The notes beneath the pieces were generated by a model. The model was not told the origin of the DNA and ran no database searches. It saw nothing but the letters and a program-made list of their open reading frames with translations. DNA of 64,000 nt from Silurus meridionalis (taxonomy: Eukaryota > Chordata > Actinopteri > Siluriformes > Siluridae): positions 18,523,905 to 18,587,904 of the forward strand of contig NC_060901.1 in NCBI RefSeq assembly GCF_014805685.1, given 5' to 3'. A program made the translations under genes and the position numbers. Positions 1 to 11,799 of this stretch are shown one piece after another. Position 1 is the stretch's first letter. Each line of letters opens with the position of its first letter.

Positions 1-142
1 TAGTGTCTTTTTTATACCCGTGGAATTGTTGTTTTTTCAAGGGAATAATAACGATAACAGTGACACTGCGCTCAAAGTATGAAGCGGAGACTAAACAAAC
101 TTGTGGTGCGCCAGTTAATACACCCATAAGGGAACTCAGACT
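1..142 (-). repeat. hAT-like element fragment
   Basis: Reverse complement resembles 19862-20000 and 55755-55870: 'gcagtgtcactg', 'ctgagttccc', 'gtttgtttagtctcc'. Continues beyond the window start. Confidence 0.6.
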
Positions 143-390
143 ATAGGGGGACTATAAAGCGCACCCATATATAAGCTGCACCCACTGAATTTGACAAAGA
201 TTTTTATTTCAAACATAAATAAGCCGCACCTGTCTATAAGCCGTCTACATTGAAACTAATTCACTTTACACAGGCTTTAACGATAGACAGTGTCTGTTAC
301 ACGGTGTAACGGGTGAAATATTTTGCGCTTCCTTTAGGAGCATAGCGGTATTTTGGGAATAGTCTGCTGCTGCATTTTTACACTATTACT

Positions 391-893
391 GCATGTGTGC
401 AAGACCAAGGAATATCTCCTTATTATTTTCTGATGCTCATTTCTAAGTTTCTTTGACTAACCTGTAACGCTGTTGCCAAGAAAAATGAAAAAGCACGAGT
501 TTTGGCAACTTGTCTGTGATTATATGATTTCTGTTGCAACTGGAGTTAGTTAACTATCCCTTCACCCAAACTCAACGCGTTACAATGGCTTGTATATAAA
601 CAGTAGCCTACCAAGTAAGTCATTGTTCACTGTCTTCCTCGATCCTTTCAAAACTATTTCTCTCGAGAGTTTATCTTTTGGCATCGTCGTGCGTTTAAGA
701 AAAACGTTTTTCTCCTGATGCCGTGCAGCTCAGAACACAGGTGAGGTGCGTTTTTTCGTTTCCGTTCGGAAATTTAATTGGTCTAATGTTATGGGGTTCA
801 GGAAAAATTCATAAATAAGCCGCTTTGTTGTTTAAGCCATGGGGTTCAAAACGTGGGAAAAAGTAGCGGCTTAGAGTCTGAAAAATACGGTAT
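391..893 (+). repeat. interspersed DNA-transposon-like element, arm 1 of a large inverted pair
   Basis: About 500 bp reappear inverted at 2665-3207. Shared blocks include the tgcaagaccaaggaatat end, ctgtaacgctgttgccaag, aacgcgttacaatggcttgt, ccgtgcagctcagaacacag and gaaaaatacggta at the end. Preceding DNA (140-240) with 'ataagccgcacc' reiterations belongs to the same widespread fish element. Confidence 0.85.
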
Positions 894-1204
894 GTTCTGC
901 AAGTAAAAGGGTTTGCATTTGGTGCACCGAACCGGAAGCCCTGTTTCAAAATGTTTCGATACGAATATATATACCGTTTTTTTGTCTATACTTCAGACCA
1001 TAAGATTGCCATGTGCTATTTGAACATCCCATTCCACATTGAGAAAATATTTTGAAAACATCCACACTTTCGAAAACGATGACGCATTTTTAATCATGTG
1101 ACGGCACCCACCCTGGATATTGGCAGAGATGACTCACTTTTGGGAAACGATTCAAATCGGTAGTGTGGATATGCCGTTTTAAGACGACAGTGTTGTTTAG
1201 AAAT

Positions 1205-1360
1205 TTATCCGGGTTAGTGTAGCCATACTTGATGTAGGGTGAGGAGGCCTCGAGATCTTCTACTCCAACCGATGCATATCTTCATAGAGCTCATTCTGTG
1301 CAAGAACTTTGTTAAGAACCACATATTGTGTTGCTGGAAAAGTTCTTAATGGACTACTCT
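1205..1360 (-). repeat. Family A MITE fragment
   Basis: 'gtagggtgaggaggcctcga', 'agatcttctactccaaccga', 'atatcttcatagagctc' are internal blocks of Family A, the short DNA-transposon-like repeat found throughout this window. Confidence 0.65.
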
Positions 1361-2664
1361 GAGTTCACACTATCATATCACAGCAAAAGCTTAAGGTAAT
1401 GTTTGCTCATAAAGGTTTTGCCATGATGGTTTGTAATTACATAAAATATAACGCGAGCAAACAGACTGGTAAACGGAATGTACGTAATTGTAGCCTAGTT
1501 CTGATAATGACGTTTGTACATGATAGCGCTTCATTAAGTTTGATAGCCTTTTGACCAGGTGGTCACAGGTATGAAGACATTTGTGAGGCTCTCTGGTCGT
1601 GCCGCAATCCTCGTGGGTGGAAAATTCAGCGCGATAAAACCGTTCACATGACTCCGTTGCTTCAGCCAGAGGCAAATATTTACCTTTCTGTTTCTTTTTT
1701 TTTCCTTGAGGCAATGGCTTTGTGTTGTTTCGAAGCAAATGCACACATTATCTCTGTTTAGAAGGATCTGGAACTGAAAAAAATTGGTTAAAAAAAGTAT
1801 ATAAAATTGCTCATTTCCAAAACAATGTTTTACATTAAATTTTTCTGTGAGGGTCCAGGTTAACCTGCGGGCAATTCAAGAAACCATTGGCGCAAGGCGG
1901 AAAAATTCCTCCCAAACGGTGTACCAGGTGAAAGCAGTGGTGGAAAGAGTACAGAAAAATCATACTCAAGTAAAAGTACGATTACAAAATATTTGCGCAA
2001 GTCGCTTCAAAGGACGTGTCCTGAATAAACCCCCTACAATTCTTCTCTAACAGTTTTTTTTTTTACTGTTAGCACTGAAAATCCAGGCATGCAATATTTT
2101 AAAACGCAACCAATAATCAGGTCAAATTTGTCAACCGTTCTGTAGAGGTCTTCACTCTTTTCGTACGTCCCATGACGCTTCGATGAAAATAATTGTATTA
2201 TATTATTAGTATTAGCATTAAAATTAGGCTAGTTGTAGAAGCATGATCTAAACACTAACTAATGTTTAACATCTAAAAGCTAAAATCGTAGGCAGGCCAG
2301 AAAATAGAAAAAGTAAGAAAGACTGTTATTTTTTCCGTAAAGGTATAGAATGCAGTCGGGTAAGAAAAGACAGGCAGGTCATGTTCTCTCACAAGTGCTT
2401 TTTTATCTGGTTATAAGCGTTAGCACGAACAGCACGTGTTGTTTCTGAGCTTTTTCATACCATTTTTTACATATTCCCGCCTAAAAAAAAACCTAAACCT
2501 AAACAAAACATATTCCCATCAGCGCTAATCGGTCAATGCCGCTACTTCTGGAGAAAGTTATGCCCATAATAACCAGCAACAGCAGGTTGAGGGAACGCAG
2601 TAAAAGCCCCGAAACAGCACTAAAAATGTATTCAAGTAAAAGTGCATTGTTTTTAAACTACTTA

Positions 2665-3207
2665 CCGTATTTTTCGGACTATAAGCTGCTACTTTTTTCC
2701 CACGTTTTGAACCCCACGACTTAAACAATGAAGCGGCTAATTTATGGATTTTTCCTTGGGTTTTTCCCGGTTTCACAAACTTCAATCCAAAAAACTGAGC
2801 GACATAACATTAGACCAATTAAATTTCCGAACGGAAAAGAAAAAACACACTTCACCTTTGTTCTGAGCTGCACGGCATCGGGAGAAAAAACTTCCACCGG
2901 TGGTGATTTTTAAACGCATGACGATGCCAAAATAAATAGTTGTGAAAGAAAGGAGGAATACAGTGAACAATTACTTTCTTGGTAGGCTACTGTTTGGATA
3001 CAAGCCGTTGTAACGCGTTGAGTCTGGGTCATGGGATAGCTCGCTAACCCCAGTTGCAACAGAAATCATATAAGCACAGACAGGTTTCCAAAACTTGTGC
3101 TTTTTTATTATTCTTGGCAACAGCGTTACGGGTTAGTCAAAGAAACTTAGAAATGAGCATCAGAAAATAATAAGGACATATTCCTCGGTCTTGCACACAT
3201 GCAGTAA
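2665..3207 (-). repeat. interspersed DNA-transposon-like element, arm 2 (inverted)
   Basis: Starts taccgtatttttcggactat, the common end of this fish element, and continues as the reverse complement of 391-893 to ttgcacacatgcagtaat. It lacks the 'ataagccgcacc' part of arm 1. The 1.77-kb spacer holds no recognised gene. Confidence 0.85.
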
Positions 3208-3214
3208 TACTGGA

Positions 3215-3485
3215 AACATTTTCGAACATTCCATTCCAGATTTAGTTTCCACTTTGCTGCCATAATAAGCTACACTCTTCTGGGAAGGCTTTCTGTTACA
3301 TTTTGGGCATGGTTGTGGGGATTTGTATTCATTCAGCTGCATTAGTGAGATCAGGTACTAATGTAGTGTGAGGAGGCCTGGGGGTGCAGATTGTGGTGTT
3401 CAGTGGAGTTGTTGCACTTCAACTTTGTTAACCTTTTGGGTATTTTCACGTGTTTGTTCCAGTGAAGGGATATTCTAATATACCC
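3215..3485 (-). repeat. Family A MITE copy
   Basis: 'cactcttctgggaaggcttt', 'gtggggatttgtattcattc', 'agtgtgaggaggcctggggg', 'ccagtgaagggatattctaa' in family order. Confidence 0.75.
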
Positions 3486-3672
3486 ACTTGTACAGCAATA
3501 CATCGCTCCCAGCCTTCTGGAACGTGTCCTGGAAGTCCTCTTTGTGAAGCGTGTCAAGCTCCTTCTTGTCTGTGCTGGATTTCCACAATGGTGTCAAATG
3601 GTGAGCTGGATCTTCATTTGCGGGAAGATGGCGAAGTCCACGAAATCTGCAGAGTAGGGTGGGTGCGAAAAT
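3475..3672 (-). pseudogene. second mariner-like C-terminal fragment, head-to-head with the first
   Basis: Minus-strand translation resembles the same mariner C-terminus (KELDTLHKEDFQDTFQKAGS, then CIAVQV-like sequence). It abuts the plus-strand relic at about 3665, so two copies or an inversion are implied. Confidence 0.6.
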
Positions 3673-4150
3673 GAGATCATTTGGACTGACCAACTGGTGC
3701 TATTCTGACCACTTGCATTCCCATGTTTGCGATTTCATCATGGACAGCAAGTTAGAACAAAGAGCATACGTGAAATTCTATGTGAAACTGGGCAAATCTA
3801 CCACAGAGATGTTTAGACATACAGCGATGCTGCAACTGAGGTACGTGTGCTTTAACATCATTGGAAGATCAGGAAGACCTTCAAAGAGCTCAACCCCCAA
3901 GAAGATGATCGTCGGAGAACAATCCATGGATCTCACTTCTGCATGTGCCCTACTTGCTTTGCGGACTTTGGCCTCTTTCCGAAGATGAAGATCCATCACA
4001 CTGTTCTGACACCATTGCGGAGATCCAGTGCAAATCACAGAAGGTGCTTGACACTTTTCGAAAAGAAGACACATTCCAGAAGTGGCAGGAATGCTGGGAG
4101 TTCTGTGTTGCTGTGCAAGTGGATTACTTTAAAGTGATAGTTTGCAAATA
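3659..4150 (+). pseudogene. mariner-like transposase relic
   Basis: The N-terminal part reads MDSKLEQRAYVKFYVKLGKS (3738 onward), then GRPSKSSTPKKMIVGEQ, matching the HTH start and linker of mariner-type transposases related to GVQW3/FLJ37770. After an internal deletion of the catalytic region the C-terminal part continues in another frame (FGLFPKMKI; DTIAEIQCKSQKVLDTF; FQKWQECWEFC). Frameshifted and catalytically void. Confidence 0.75.
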
Positions 4151-4392
4151 AAGTACTATCTTGTAAACAAGACTGGTCTCGAAACTTTGATACCACATCA
4201 TACACAAGGGTCTCAGGTGGACAACCAGATTCTCTCTCTAGGTTGAAAATGTGGAGTTTCTCCCTACTGTGTCGTTCTTTTCATATCATGATGCATAGAA
4301 CAGCTGTAAGTTTTCATACCCATTCTGCTGTAGAGAGCCACTCGCAAACATCTGACAGGGTGCATGGGAACTGCAGCAGTTAATAACCCAGG

Positions 4393-5245
4393 ATGCACTC
4401 GAATGTGGTCAAACAAGTAGATGAGTGTGTCAACAAGTTCTTAACCCGGGGAAAGAATTTTGGCATGTGTAGACTGTTGACTGCTGCAGTGGCTCCTGAA
4501 AAACCTTTTGAACTTTTTGTTAGTCCTCTCGACTTTCTCATTCTCATGGGGATGGGATCTGTGTGGAGAAAGAGGCTTAGGTGGAATTCATTTGCATACT
4601 TTTGAAAACCTGTCAACAGTTACTCTAACAGCCATGAAGCATTTGGGGTAGGGTAGGGGGTATCTCTGAGGTGTCCAGAGCTATATGTGACCCAGTGCTT
4701 TGAGGTATGGAGAGCAGTTTCTCCGCTGGGGCAGTTTTAAGGGGTATCGTTTTTACAGCAAGAATTTACATACTGCATGAGGTTTTGCATCCCTGTGGGC
4801 AAATCTCAGTGCAACAAGCTTCCACTGCTGGCACCTTGAGCAACACTTTTAACCCTACAGTTGTGTAAATGAAGTGTAAGTTGCCTTGGATAACACTATA
4901 GACTTTGGAAACTACTATATGACTCCACAGTGGAAGTCTGTCTTAGATGTGAAATAGTTTATACACTTTGACACTTTTCTGTGGCTATTGCATACTAGAA
5001 ACAGATGTCAGGACCCCCAACCAATGTCTAGACTCTCCCAGTGCCAACTTGAGGGCCAAACCTCTGCAAAGAATAATATCTGTATCTGAATAAAAAACCA
5101 TATGGATGGAGGTTTAGTTACCTTACCAACCGTAGTACCTGTGTGAGACCTGTTCCTACTCCTAGTTCCTAGGAATTCACTTCAACCACAAGTGGGAGCT
5201 TGGGATCAGTTGAAATGCTTTGCTGAAGTTCGTTGAAAGCCTCTG
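4393..5245 (-). pseudogene. Ty3/Gypsy-type LTR retrotransposon pol relic
   Basis: Minus strand in shifting frames. 5240-5110 reads ATEAFNELQQSISTDPKLPL then VVEVNS, the RT/RNase H junction of Gypsy pol (VVEVDAS). Further on, around 4740-4660, LLSIPQSTGSHIALDT parallels the integrase motif 'PLPIPQRPWSHIALDF'. Several stops and frameshifts; no LTRs seen. Confidence 0.55.
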
Positions 5246-5406
5246 TGGCATGTACATTCCATTAAAGTACCTTCAAGTAAAAGCATGTGGTTGAAGCAGC
5301 GGTGTAGTGAATCCTATGAAATGTTTTTGAATGGGTCTGGTTTAAAAGACATGTCATGTTGTTCAAATCAATAATATCAATACCATGGGTTTATTACGCC
5401 TCCTCC

Positions 5407-6340
5407 TACGACGGCATTTTAGTGTTTTAGCTAGGATTTCGAGTATAAAGTCTAAATATTTTGAGAATAATTAATAGAAATATGAGAATAAAGTTGCTGC
5501 AATATGAGAATAAAGTGCTAAAACTTTTTAGAAAAATCACAGGATTGAGAGAAACATTTGCTTTTTTGCATAAACTAGATCCGGAGAATTTGGTTAAATC
5601 TTACTTTAGGTTAGTGTTTAACAATAATGAAGTTATAATTAATAAATAAACACTGCAGTGATTATTCTTGTACTTGTATCACTTTGTTATTGGAATTCTG
5701 ACTTTAATAATTTTATTTTTCATCGGTTAATCTCATATTGCTACAACGGTATTCTCGTAAATTTGATTTCAAATTCAAATATTTTGACATTATTCTTGTA
5801 CTGCTATGACTTTATTCTAACAATTTCAACTTTATTCTCATAAATATTGACATCATTTTCATAATCTTGACTTTATTCTCGCAATTTCAACTTTTTTCTC
5901 CTACCGCAATGATTCTATTCTTGTAATTTCGACTTCATTCTCGTATTTTCAAAGTTATTCTTTATTTTGTGAATTCACATACTACCGCGGTTTTATTCGC
6001 TAAATTCAGACTTTATTATCGAACTGCTTTGACTTTATTCTCATAGATTTGATTTTATTCTCGTACTGTTATACTGATATTTTCGTAACGTTGGCTTTAT
6101 TTTTTTTCATGTAGACTTTATTCGCGTTTTGCTACAACTTGATTCTTGCAACGTTGATTTTATTCGCGTAATTTCGACTTTATTCCCGTACCACTCCAAT
6201 TTTATTCTCGCAATTTTGACTTTATTCTCAAAATATTTTGACTTTATTCTCGTACAACTTCCACTTAATTTTTGCAATTTTTAGTTTATTCTAAAAATAT
6301 TTCTTTTTTTTCCCCCATGTGCCACTAAAATGCTGCCATA
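5407..6340. mobile_element. foldback-type repeat element built of 'actttattctcgta' reiterations
   Basis: Ends tacgacggcattttagtg (5407-5424) and cactaaaatgctgccata (6323-6340) are inverted, 15/18 matching. Left arm has 'gagaataaagt' reiterations (5461-5520); the longer right arm (5690-6300) has some 20 copies of the complementary 'gactttattctcgta' theme at roughly 20-35 bp spacing. The middle is AT-rich unique sequence. Confidence 0.8.
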
Positions 6341-7002
6341 CCCTCCCCCGCTTTTCTCTTTTTAATCAAAAAATAGTCTTTGTTGATGTTGGTGAAGTGG
6401 AGGCGCAGATAAATCTTTGTTAAAAGACTTTTCCTATGTTGTCCTCCATTGTCTTTTTGGATAAGGAATAGTAGTAAAAAATGTTTTAAAGGGTAAAGAC
6501 TTCACTAAGGGCTGAATTGCAGGAGGGAACATGGATCAAAATTCTGCATTTGAACAGATTTCAGCCAACTGTGGACCATGTTAAATTCCACTCGACTGAG
6601 GGATTTGCCACCTGTAACCATGGTAACCCAGGAATTACCTTATATGATGCCAAGGATACCACGAACAAGCAGAGTGTCTCTTAAATGTTCTTGACAGTTA
6701 TGTAGATCCATAATGCATGTTATGAAACCCTTTTCGGTAGGTTTGTTAGTTAGGGGGTCAGACTGAAAAATGTTATTTTAACTGTCTATATTTCACTTCC
6801 CCACCCTGCCCCCCAGGATTATTTATTATTATCAGTTGTTCCCTTCAGATAGAACCTCGTTCTTCTTGCAGAATTTCAGTGCCACTTTAGTTCCAGACTT
6901 CCTGCTTTCTCTCATTTTTAACACTTTTTTTGACCTGACCTTGAACTGCCTTCTTGCACCAACCACCAAATTTCTCTTTTTGAACTTGGATTAATTGGAT
7001 TG
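6341..7002. other. intergenic, no feature seen
   Basis: Ordinary AT-rich sequence; no gene-like frame or repeat recognised. Confidence 0.6.
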
Positions 7003-7571
7003 GTGCTTGAAATTTCTTTATGTACATGATGTGCGTTAATAAATAAGAATGTGCATGCACGTGTTTTTGAAGGTTTTTTTTACACAACAGTGTTGCCACG
7101 ATTTGTTTGATGAAGGCATGCTATAAAAATACTTTTCTTTCCAAAGCGCATCGCGGATTCCCCCCCAATCCTGCCGGTGTTCATTATTCATACGTTCTCC
7201 AGTGTGCTCTTTAGCGCCGCGCTTCTACTTTCGCCTCCCGTTCATCGCATAACATTTAACAACAAAAGGCATATGTGCACTAACTAACAGCAGAGATTCA
7301 CCAGTATACAATACAACACCTGTAGCAGCTGTAAGGCTTGATTTTTCCGCCACTTCCGTGAGTTCTTCTGCGGCTGCATAGAGATAACCGACGTTAAATG
7401 GCAAATTTTTCCCCCCTTGTGCTCGAGATATTAGGGTTCGGCGACATAAAAAAGTTGACATAACCGATAAAAAATGCTTAGAAAAAGCGAGAATTTGGCG
7501 GTTCCACTTCAAAAACGTCGACTTAATAGGGTTGTCAAGGTAACCGAGGGCGAGATAATCGGGTTCCACTG
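7003..7571. mobile_element. pogo-like MITE copy, truncated
   Basis: Shares 'gcttgaaatttctttatgta' and the 'ctcgagatattagggttcgg' core with the 45 kb copy. Its right end, gggttccactg|TA (7571-7573), is intact; the left TIR and part of the interior are missing. Confidence 0.75.
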
Positions 7572-7573
7572 TA

Positions 7574-7812
7574 TTGTGTTGGTCCCCATTTTGCTGCCAA
7601 AGCAGTACTGACCTGTTGAGCATCAACAGCATCAACGTCTTCAGCAGTCTGACCTACAGGAGCTCGTCTGTTGAATCAGACCACACAGACCAGCCTTTGC
7701 TCCCCACATGCATCAATGTACCTCGGCCTCCCATGACCCTGTCGACGGTTCACCAACGTTCCTTTCGTGAAGTACTTTTGATAGATACTGACCACTGCGG
7801 ACCAGCATTCTA
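7574..7812 (+). repeat. fish interspersed DNA-repeat fragment
   Basis: 'caatgtacctcggcctccca', 'gaccctgtcgacggttcacc' and 'ttttgatagatactgaccac' are blocks I recognise from a widespread teleost repeat. Lies directly after the pogo-like copy; the open frame here is not a gene. Confidence 0.5.
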
Positions 7813-9265
7813 ATAAATGAGAACACACACAAACACACACATGCTAAACAGTCCAGCTTTTGAAGAATTTTTTTTCCAATTCACATTTTTCTCTTCACAT
7901 CCACAGAGTAAATGTTGCAGCCAAAGTCTGACTTATTTATTCATTAAATTTTATGTTAAAATAAAAATTCCCAGTTTGAAATCAAGAGGCAGTTATGGAG
8001 TGTCTAGGTCAGGGAACCTTTCTGTAGCTGTGTGCTGGCTTGTGGCCTGGGGAAAAATATCAGAGCCATATTTGACCTGAGTGGAACTGCTTCTCTGCAC
8101 TATGTGGACATGCCACAGCTATAAATGGAACATCAGGCTTCTATTGCAAACACGTAGGAAGAGAGAGAGAGAGAGAAAGAGAGACAGACAAAAAAACGAG
8201 ACAGAAACCTTTGCCGTGCAAAGGGCTGCAATGAATTTAACCGAATTTCTTTACCATGCGGTAAAGAATTGGTAGTCCGTAATTAGTCTGAAACATGGTT
8301 TCCTGGTGCTTTGCGCTTTTTTGTTATGTAGATCAGATTCATTGGCATGAGAAGAAAAAGTTCAAGACTTTGTCTATCCCACACGAGTCACCTTGACCGC
8401 TCAGACATTCCATCTCTTGAGTCAGCTTTTATTTAAAAGACCCTGTTGGCATCTAGACAAATGCAAACCCCCAGCCCTGGCTTTAACACGTCTAAGTGGC
8501 ACTAAATGACTCCCTGCCAAGAGCCATGCACGTTGTATCACACTGGTTTGGTCATCCATAACAGCCAGCTCATGTAGCATGCATTCACGTCATCTCTCCA
8601 AATACTCCCCGGCTCTGCTTCTTGCTCAGATCTGCAAAACAGAGAGGAGCCCCTCAGGCCCCCTTGCTCGAAGCTCAATTGGAACGCTTGCCCTCGGCAC
8701 TATGCCTCATGGTGATGACATTATCCCTGCACTCAGAGCATGGGTCAACAGGGCAAAGAGAGGGGGAAAGTGAAAGAGGAAAGGCAGCCGGGTCATGGTT
8801 ATGATATGTGTGTTGAGAGATCAGACCTTTCCCTCGAATGCAGCAAACACCACTTGCTAATTCTCAACAAATTTCAGCTTACTAGCAAAAACAAACCCTG
8901 TCATTCTGGTAGTGTTTGGTATGAAGTGGTGGTGGAACTCTGCTTCCAGTCTTCTGCACATTTCATAAAAAAAGTTTAAAAGGTGAAGTTCACACTCGGG
9001 CGCTAATCGGTAGGTGTGTATTTGGGCAGATGTGTGTATGAGGGTGTGTATGTGTGTACGAGATCTTATGACCGGAGGTCTTTACTTACGCTAGGAATAT
9101 AGATACTGTGTTTCTATAATAGGCATCAACAGAGACGCGATCCCTCACCACAGAGTGTGTTTGAGTGTGAGACTTTTGTGACTATTGTGTAACACTAAAA
9201 GGCTGAAACACATCTGGTGGCAGTATTTAACCAGATTTATATGAACTTCACAAGCCAACCTGAGG
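7813..9265. other. intergenic, no gene seen
   Basis: Only a short GA-rich tract (8159-8190) and TG-rich bits near 9030 stand out. Open frames of 60-87 codons lack family resemblance. Confidence 0.6.
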
Positions 9266-9269
9266 AAAA

Positions 9270-9370
9270 GTATTGGGACACCTGTTTTTTTCAGGTTCTT
9301 CCCCAAACTTTTAGAGGCACATGATGCGCTAGCATGATATTATTTCTTTACCCTGATGAACTAGGATAAC
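9270..9370 (+). repeat. Family A MITE fragment (terminal part)
   Basis: 'aaaagtattgggacacctgt' end, 'gttcttccccaaacttttag', 'gcgctagcatga'. Confidence 0.65.
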
Positions 9371-9479
9371 AATAGGAAATAGTTTATTTTAGAGTAGAAG
9401 GGGTGGAGCTGTAGTTCCAAATCGCTTTGAAGAGACTTCTTTAGTTCCAGATTCAAAGAAGTCTACCTTTACAATGAAT

Positions 9480-10092
9480 CGTTTTTGAATGGTACATGCT
9501 TCCTTGGGATGCCTTTCGAAGCTAAACCCAAGCTAGAAGCTTCTAAATCGCCTTCTCCTCCTATACCAGAGAGCTGGTTTCCCATGCCTTTCTTAACCCA
9601 GCATCTCCAGCCATATTCCATCAACTCCTGCCAACATCCACTCAACCTTGATTGAGTGTTTTTACATTTTTTCTGCCACCGTCATGGCACGGCTCTGATC
9701 TGACTCATGCCACTCTAAGGCCTATGCTGCACCACATGTGGTAGAAATTAAGCATCTCATCTTGGAGGTATGCGGATTCCACTAACAGCCCTCGCTATTA
9801 CATCACCTGAGGCAGATGTTCTCAGGATCTTAATGATCACATGGAAACATCAGAGAGGGAAAGGTGTCTTCTTTCATTAAAACAGACTTATGGTCTTATG
9901 TCCAAGTCCAAGTTACACCAGTTACTGGAGAAGATCTAGGACTTTGTTTTAGTATTACTTGCTCAATACCAAAGGTACTAGGAGGAATAAAAGAAAAAGA
10001 GGAGCGAAGCTTTGAAAAATAACACTGCCCAAGAGGAATTCAGGATAACTTAGAAGTCAATCAGATCCACCACTATAGAACATCCTGAGAGT
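9480..10092. other. intergenic, no feature seen
   Basis: No recognisable coding or repeat structure. Confidence 0.55.
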
Positions 10093-10240
10093 CACCTAGA
10101 ATGCAGATTAACATGGCAGAGGTAGAGCTGCATCTTCCTGGAGACAGAACAGGAAAAGAACATCTGGTTTTATTTTTTCTATTTTTATTGCAGTACAAAA
10201 GTGCTGCATCACATCGGTAGCTGCTTTATATGTATCGTAT
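10093..10240. repeat. repeat shared with vegfa intron 7 (short form)
   Basis: 'cagattaacatggcagaggt', 'gagctgcatcttcctgg', 'gaacaggaaaag' and 'ggtagctgctttatatg' match 23548-23613 and 24030-24075; here the intervening minisatellite is absent. Confidence 0.75.
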
Positions 10241-10599
10241 CGTTGGCTATGCATCAAGAGAGCATATCGCATTCGGGTTCGGTTATGGAGATTCAAATCT
10301 CTAATGGATAATGATTCTTTTCTGATTGTTCTCTCGTCATTGGTCCACTTGAAAATCGTGATTTGTAGCATCCACAGTCCAAACTAGTTCCAAGTTCTTG
10401 CATCATGTTTCGTTTTTCCTTTCATTATATTTTTGTGTTTTTCTTTCTTCATCTTGTCTTGTTACAGATTATTGATATTCTCACGATATTACCCACACTG
10501 TCTATACTGTCTCATATTGTCTGTATTGTCTTGTATAGTCTGTTTTTGTCTTGTTGTGTCTGTCTTGTCATGTATAGGTTTTTATTTATGTATGTACTT

Positions 10600-10699
10600 T
10601 TGAGAGTAACAAACAGCTGGAACCAAATTCCTTGTGTGTGTCAACACACTTGGCCAATAAACCTGATTCTGATTCTGATTCTGATTCTGATTCTGATCT
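10600..10699 (+). repeat. retroposon tail with (ATTCTG)n microsatellite
   Basis: 'attccttgtgtgtgtcaaca' then 'cacttggccaataaacctga' and five to six copies of ttctga (10662-10698). This order is typical of a fish LINE/SINE 3' tail; no LINE coding sequence is adjacent. Confidence 0.6.
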
Positions 10700-11215
10700 T
10701 GTTTGCTTGTAATGTTACCCTCTGCTGCTCCTTCGGCCAAGATCTCTTCTCTCTCTCTTTCTCCACCCGGTCCTAGTAATTATCGTGTTCATCACAAGAT
10801 AATCGAGAGTCCAGGCATCTGTTATCCTCACAGTTTACAGTAAATGTAGTTAAGAAAACAATATCGGTCCTCCAGATGTCCTTAATGTCCCCAATGTTGT
10901 CTCCTCTAATGCTGCCTGCATATAATAACCCTTCTCTATATTTATTATTTGTCTCAGATTTATTGTATACCATAATTTTTTGGGGGTACATGGGTATAGA
11001 CCGATTCATAAATATCCGCAAACCTGCATAATTCAGAATATTTGTTGACACACAGAATTTAGTTCCAACTGTCAATGACTCTCAAAAGTACAGACATAAA
11101 TAACAACATATTAATTAACAAATATATATATATTTGGCATACACCCTTTTCCAGACTTATATTAAATAAGTCTACGTATATTTTTCACATTCATATATTA
11201 ATGAATACATTATAC

Positions 11216-11285
11216 ATTGATACTGTTAAGGGCCTTACTAAGGGGCCCAGGTTTTTGGTGTGGATTTAAACACATGACCTTTTTT
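11216..11285 (-). mobile_element. tRNA-SINE-like fragment
   Basis: gggccttactaaggggccca followed by 'gatttaaacacatgacct', a decayed inverted SINE core and B-box region. Confidence 0.5.
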
Positions 11286-11339
11286 AGACTAAAAACATTT
11301 GCTACTATTTAAAGAATGAATGACCTCAAACACTATCTG

Positions 11340-11715
11340 AAATCATCACTTGGGTCACCTGACTTCCTGACTTTTCCAGCCATATTTGGTTCTTCCTCAA
11401 ATAGTTTTCACAATTGTATTGGGCATCTTTAGATTAGCATTAGCATTACATTATGAACGAATCCCTCTGAGCGCAAAGCCAGCTTCAAGAAGATATGCTT
11501 TCCATGGGTTGAAGATCCCCTGCTATAGATCTCTGACCTTGCACCCCAGGCTTCCTCACCTACATCAATTTTACTAGCTCCAAATCGCCACAAACACCTT
11601 CCAAAATCTTGTAGAACATCTTCCCAGAAGAGTGAAGGTTATTATAAAGGTGAAAGAGTTGCTAGATTTGGATTGGAATGTTCAAAAAGCTTATGCTCTG
11701 GTGTACAAAAAGGGG
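11340..11715 (+). repeat. Family A MITE copy
   Basis: 'tgacttttccagccatattt', 'aaagccagcttcaagaagat', 'acatcttcccagaagagtga' and the following 'aggttattata' are diagnostic. Confidence 0.75.
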
Positions 11716-11790
11716 TGAAGTTCAGTGGTTAAGATATTCAACGTCTGATCAGAAGGTTGTGAGTTCCAATTCCACCACCACTAAACTGCC
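11712..11790 (+). mobile_element. tRNA-SINE-like head fragment
   Basis: ttcagtggttaagatattca ... ctgatcagaaggttgtgagt ... ccaattccaccacca follows the head order of the 54910 SINE with a decayed B box. Confidence 0.55.
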
Positions 11791-11799
11791 ATGTAATAA

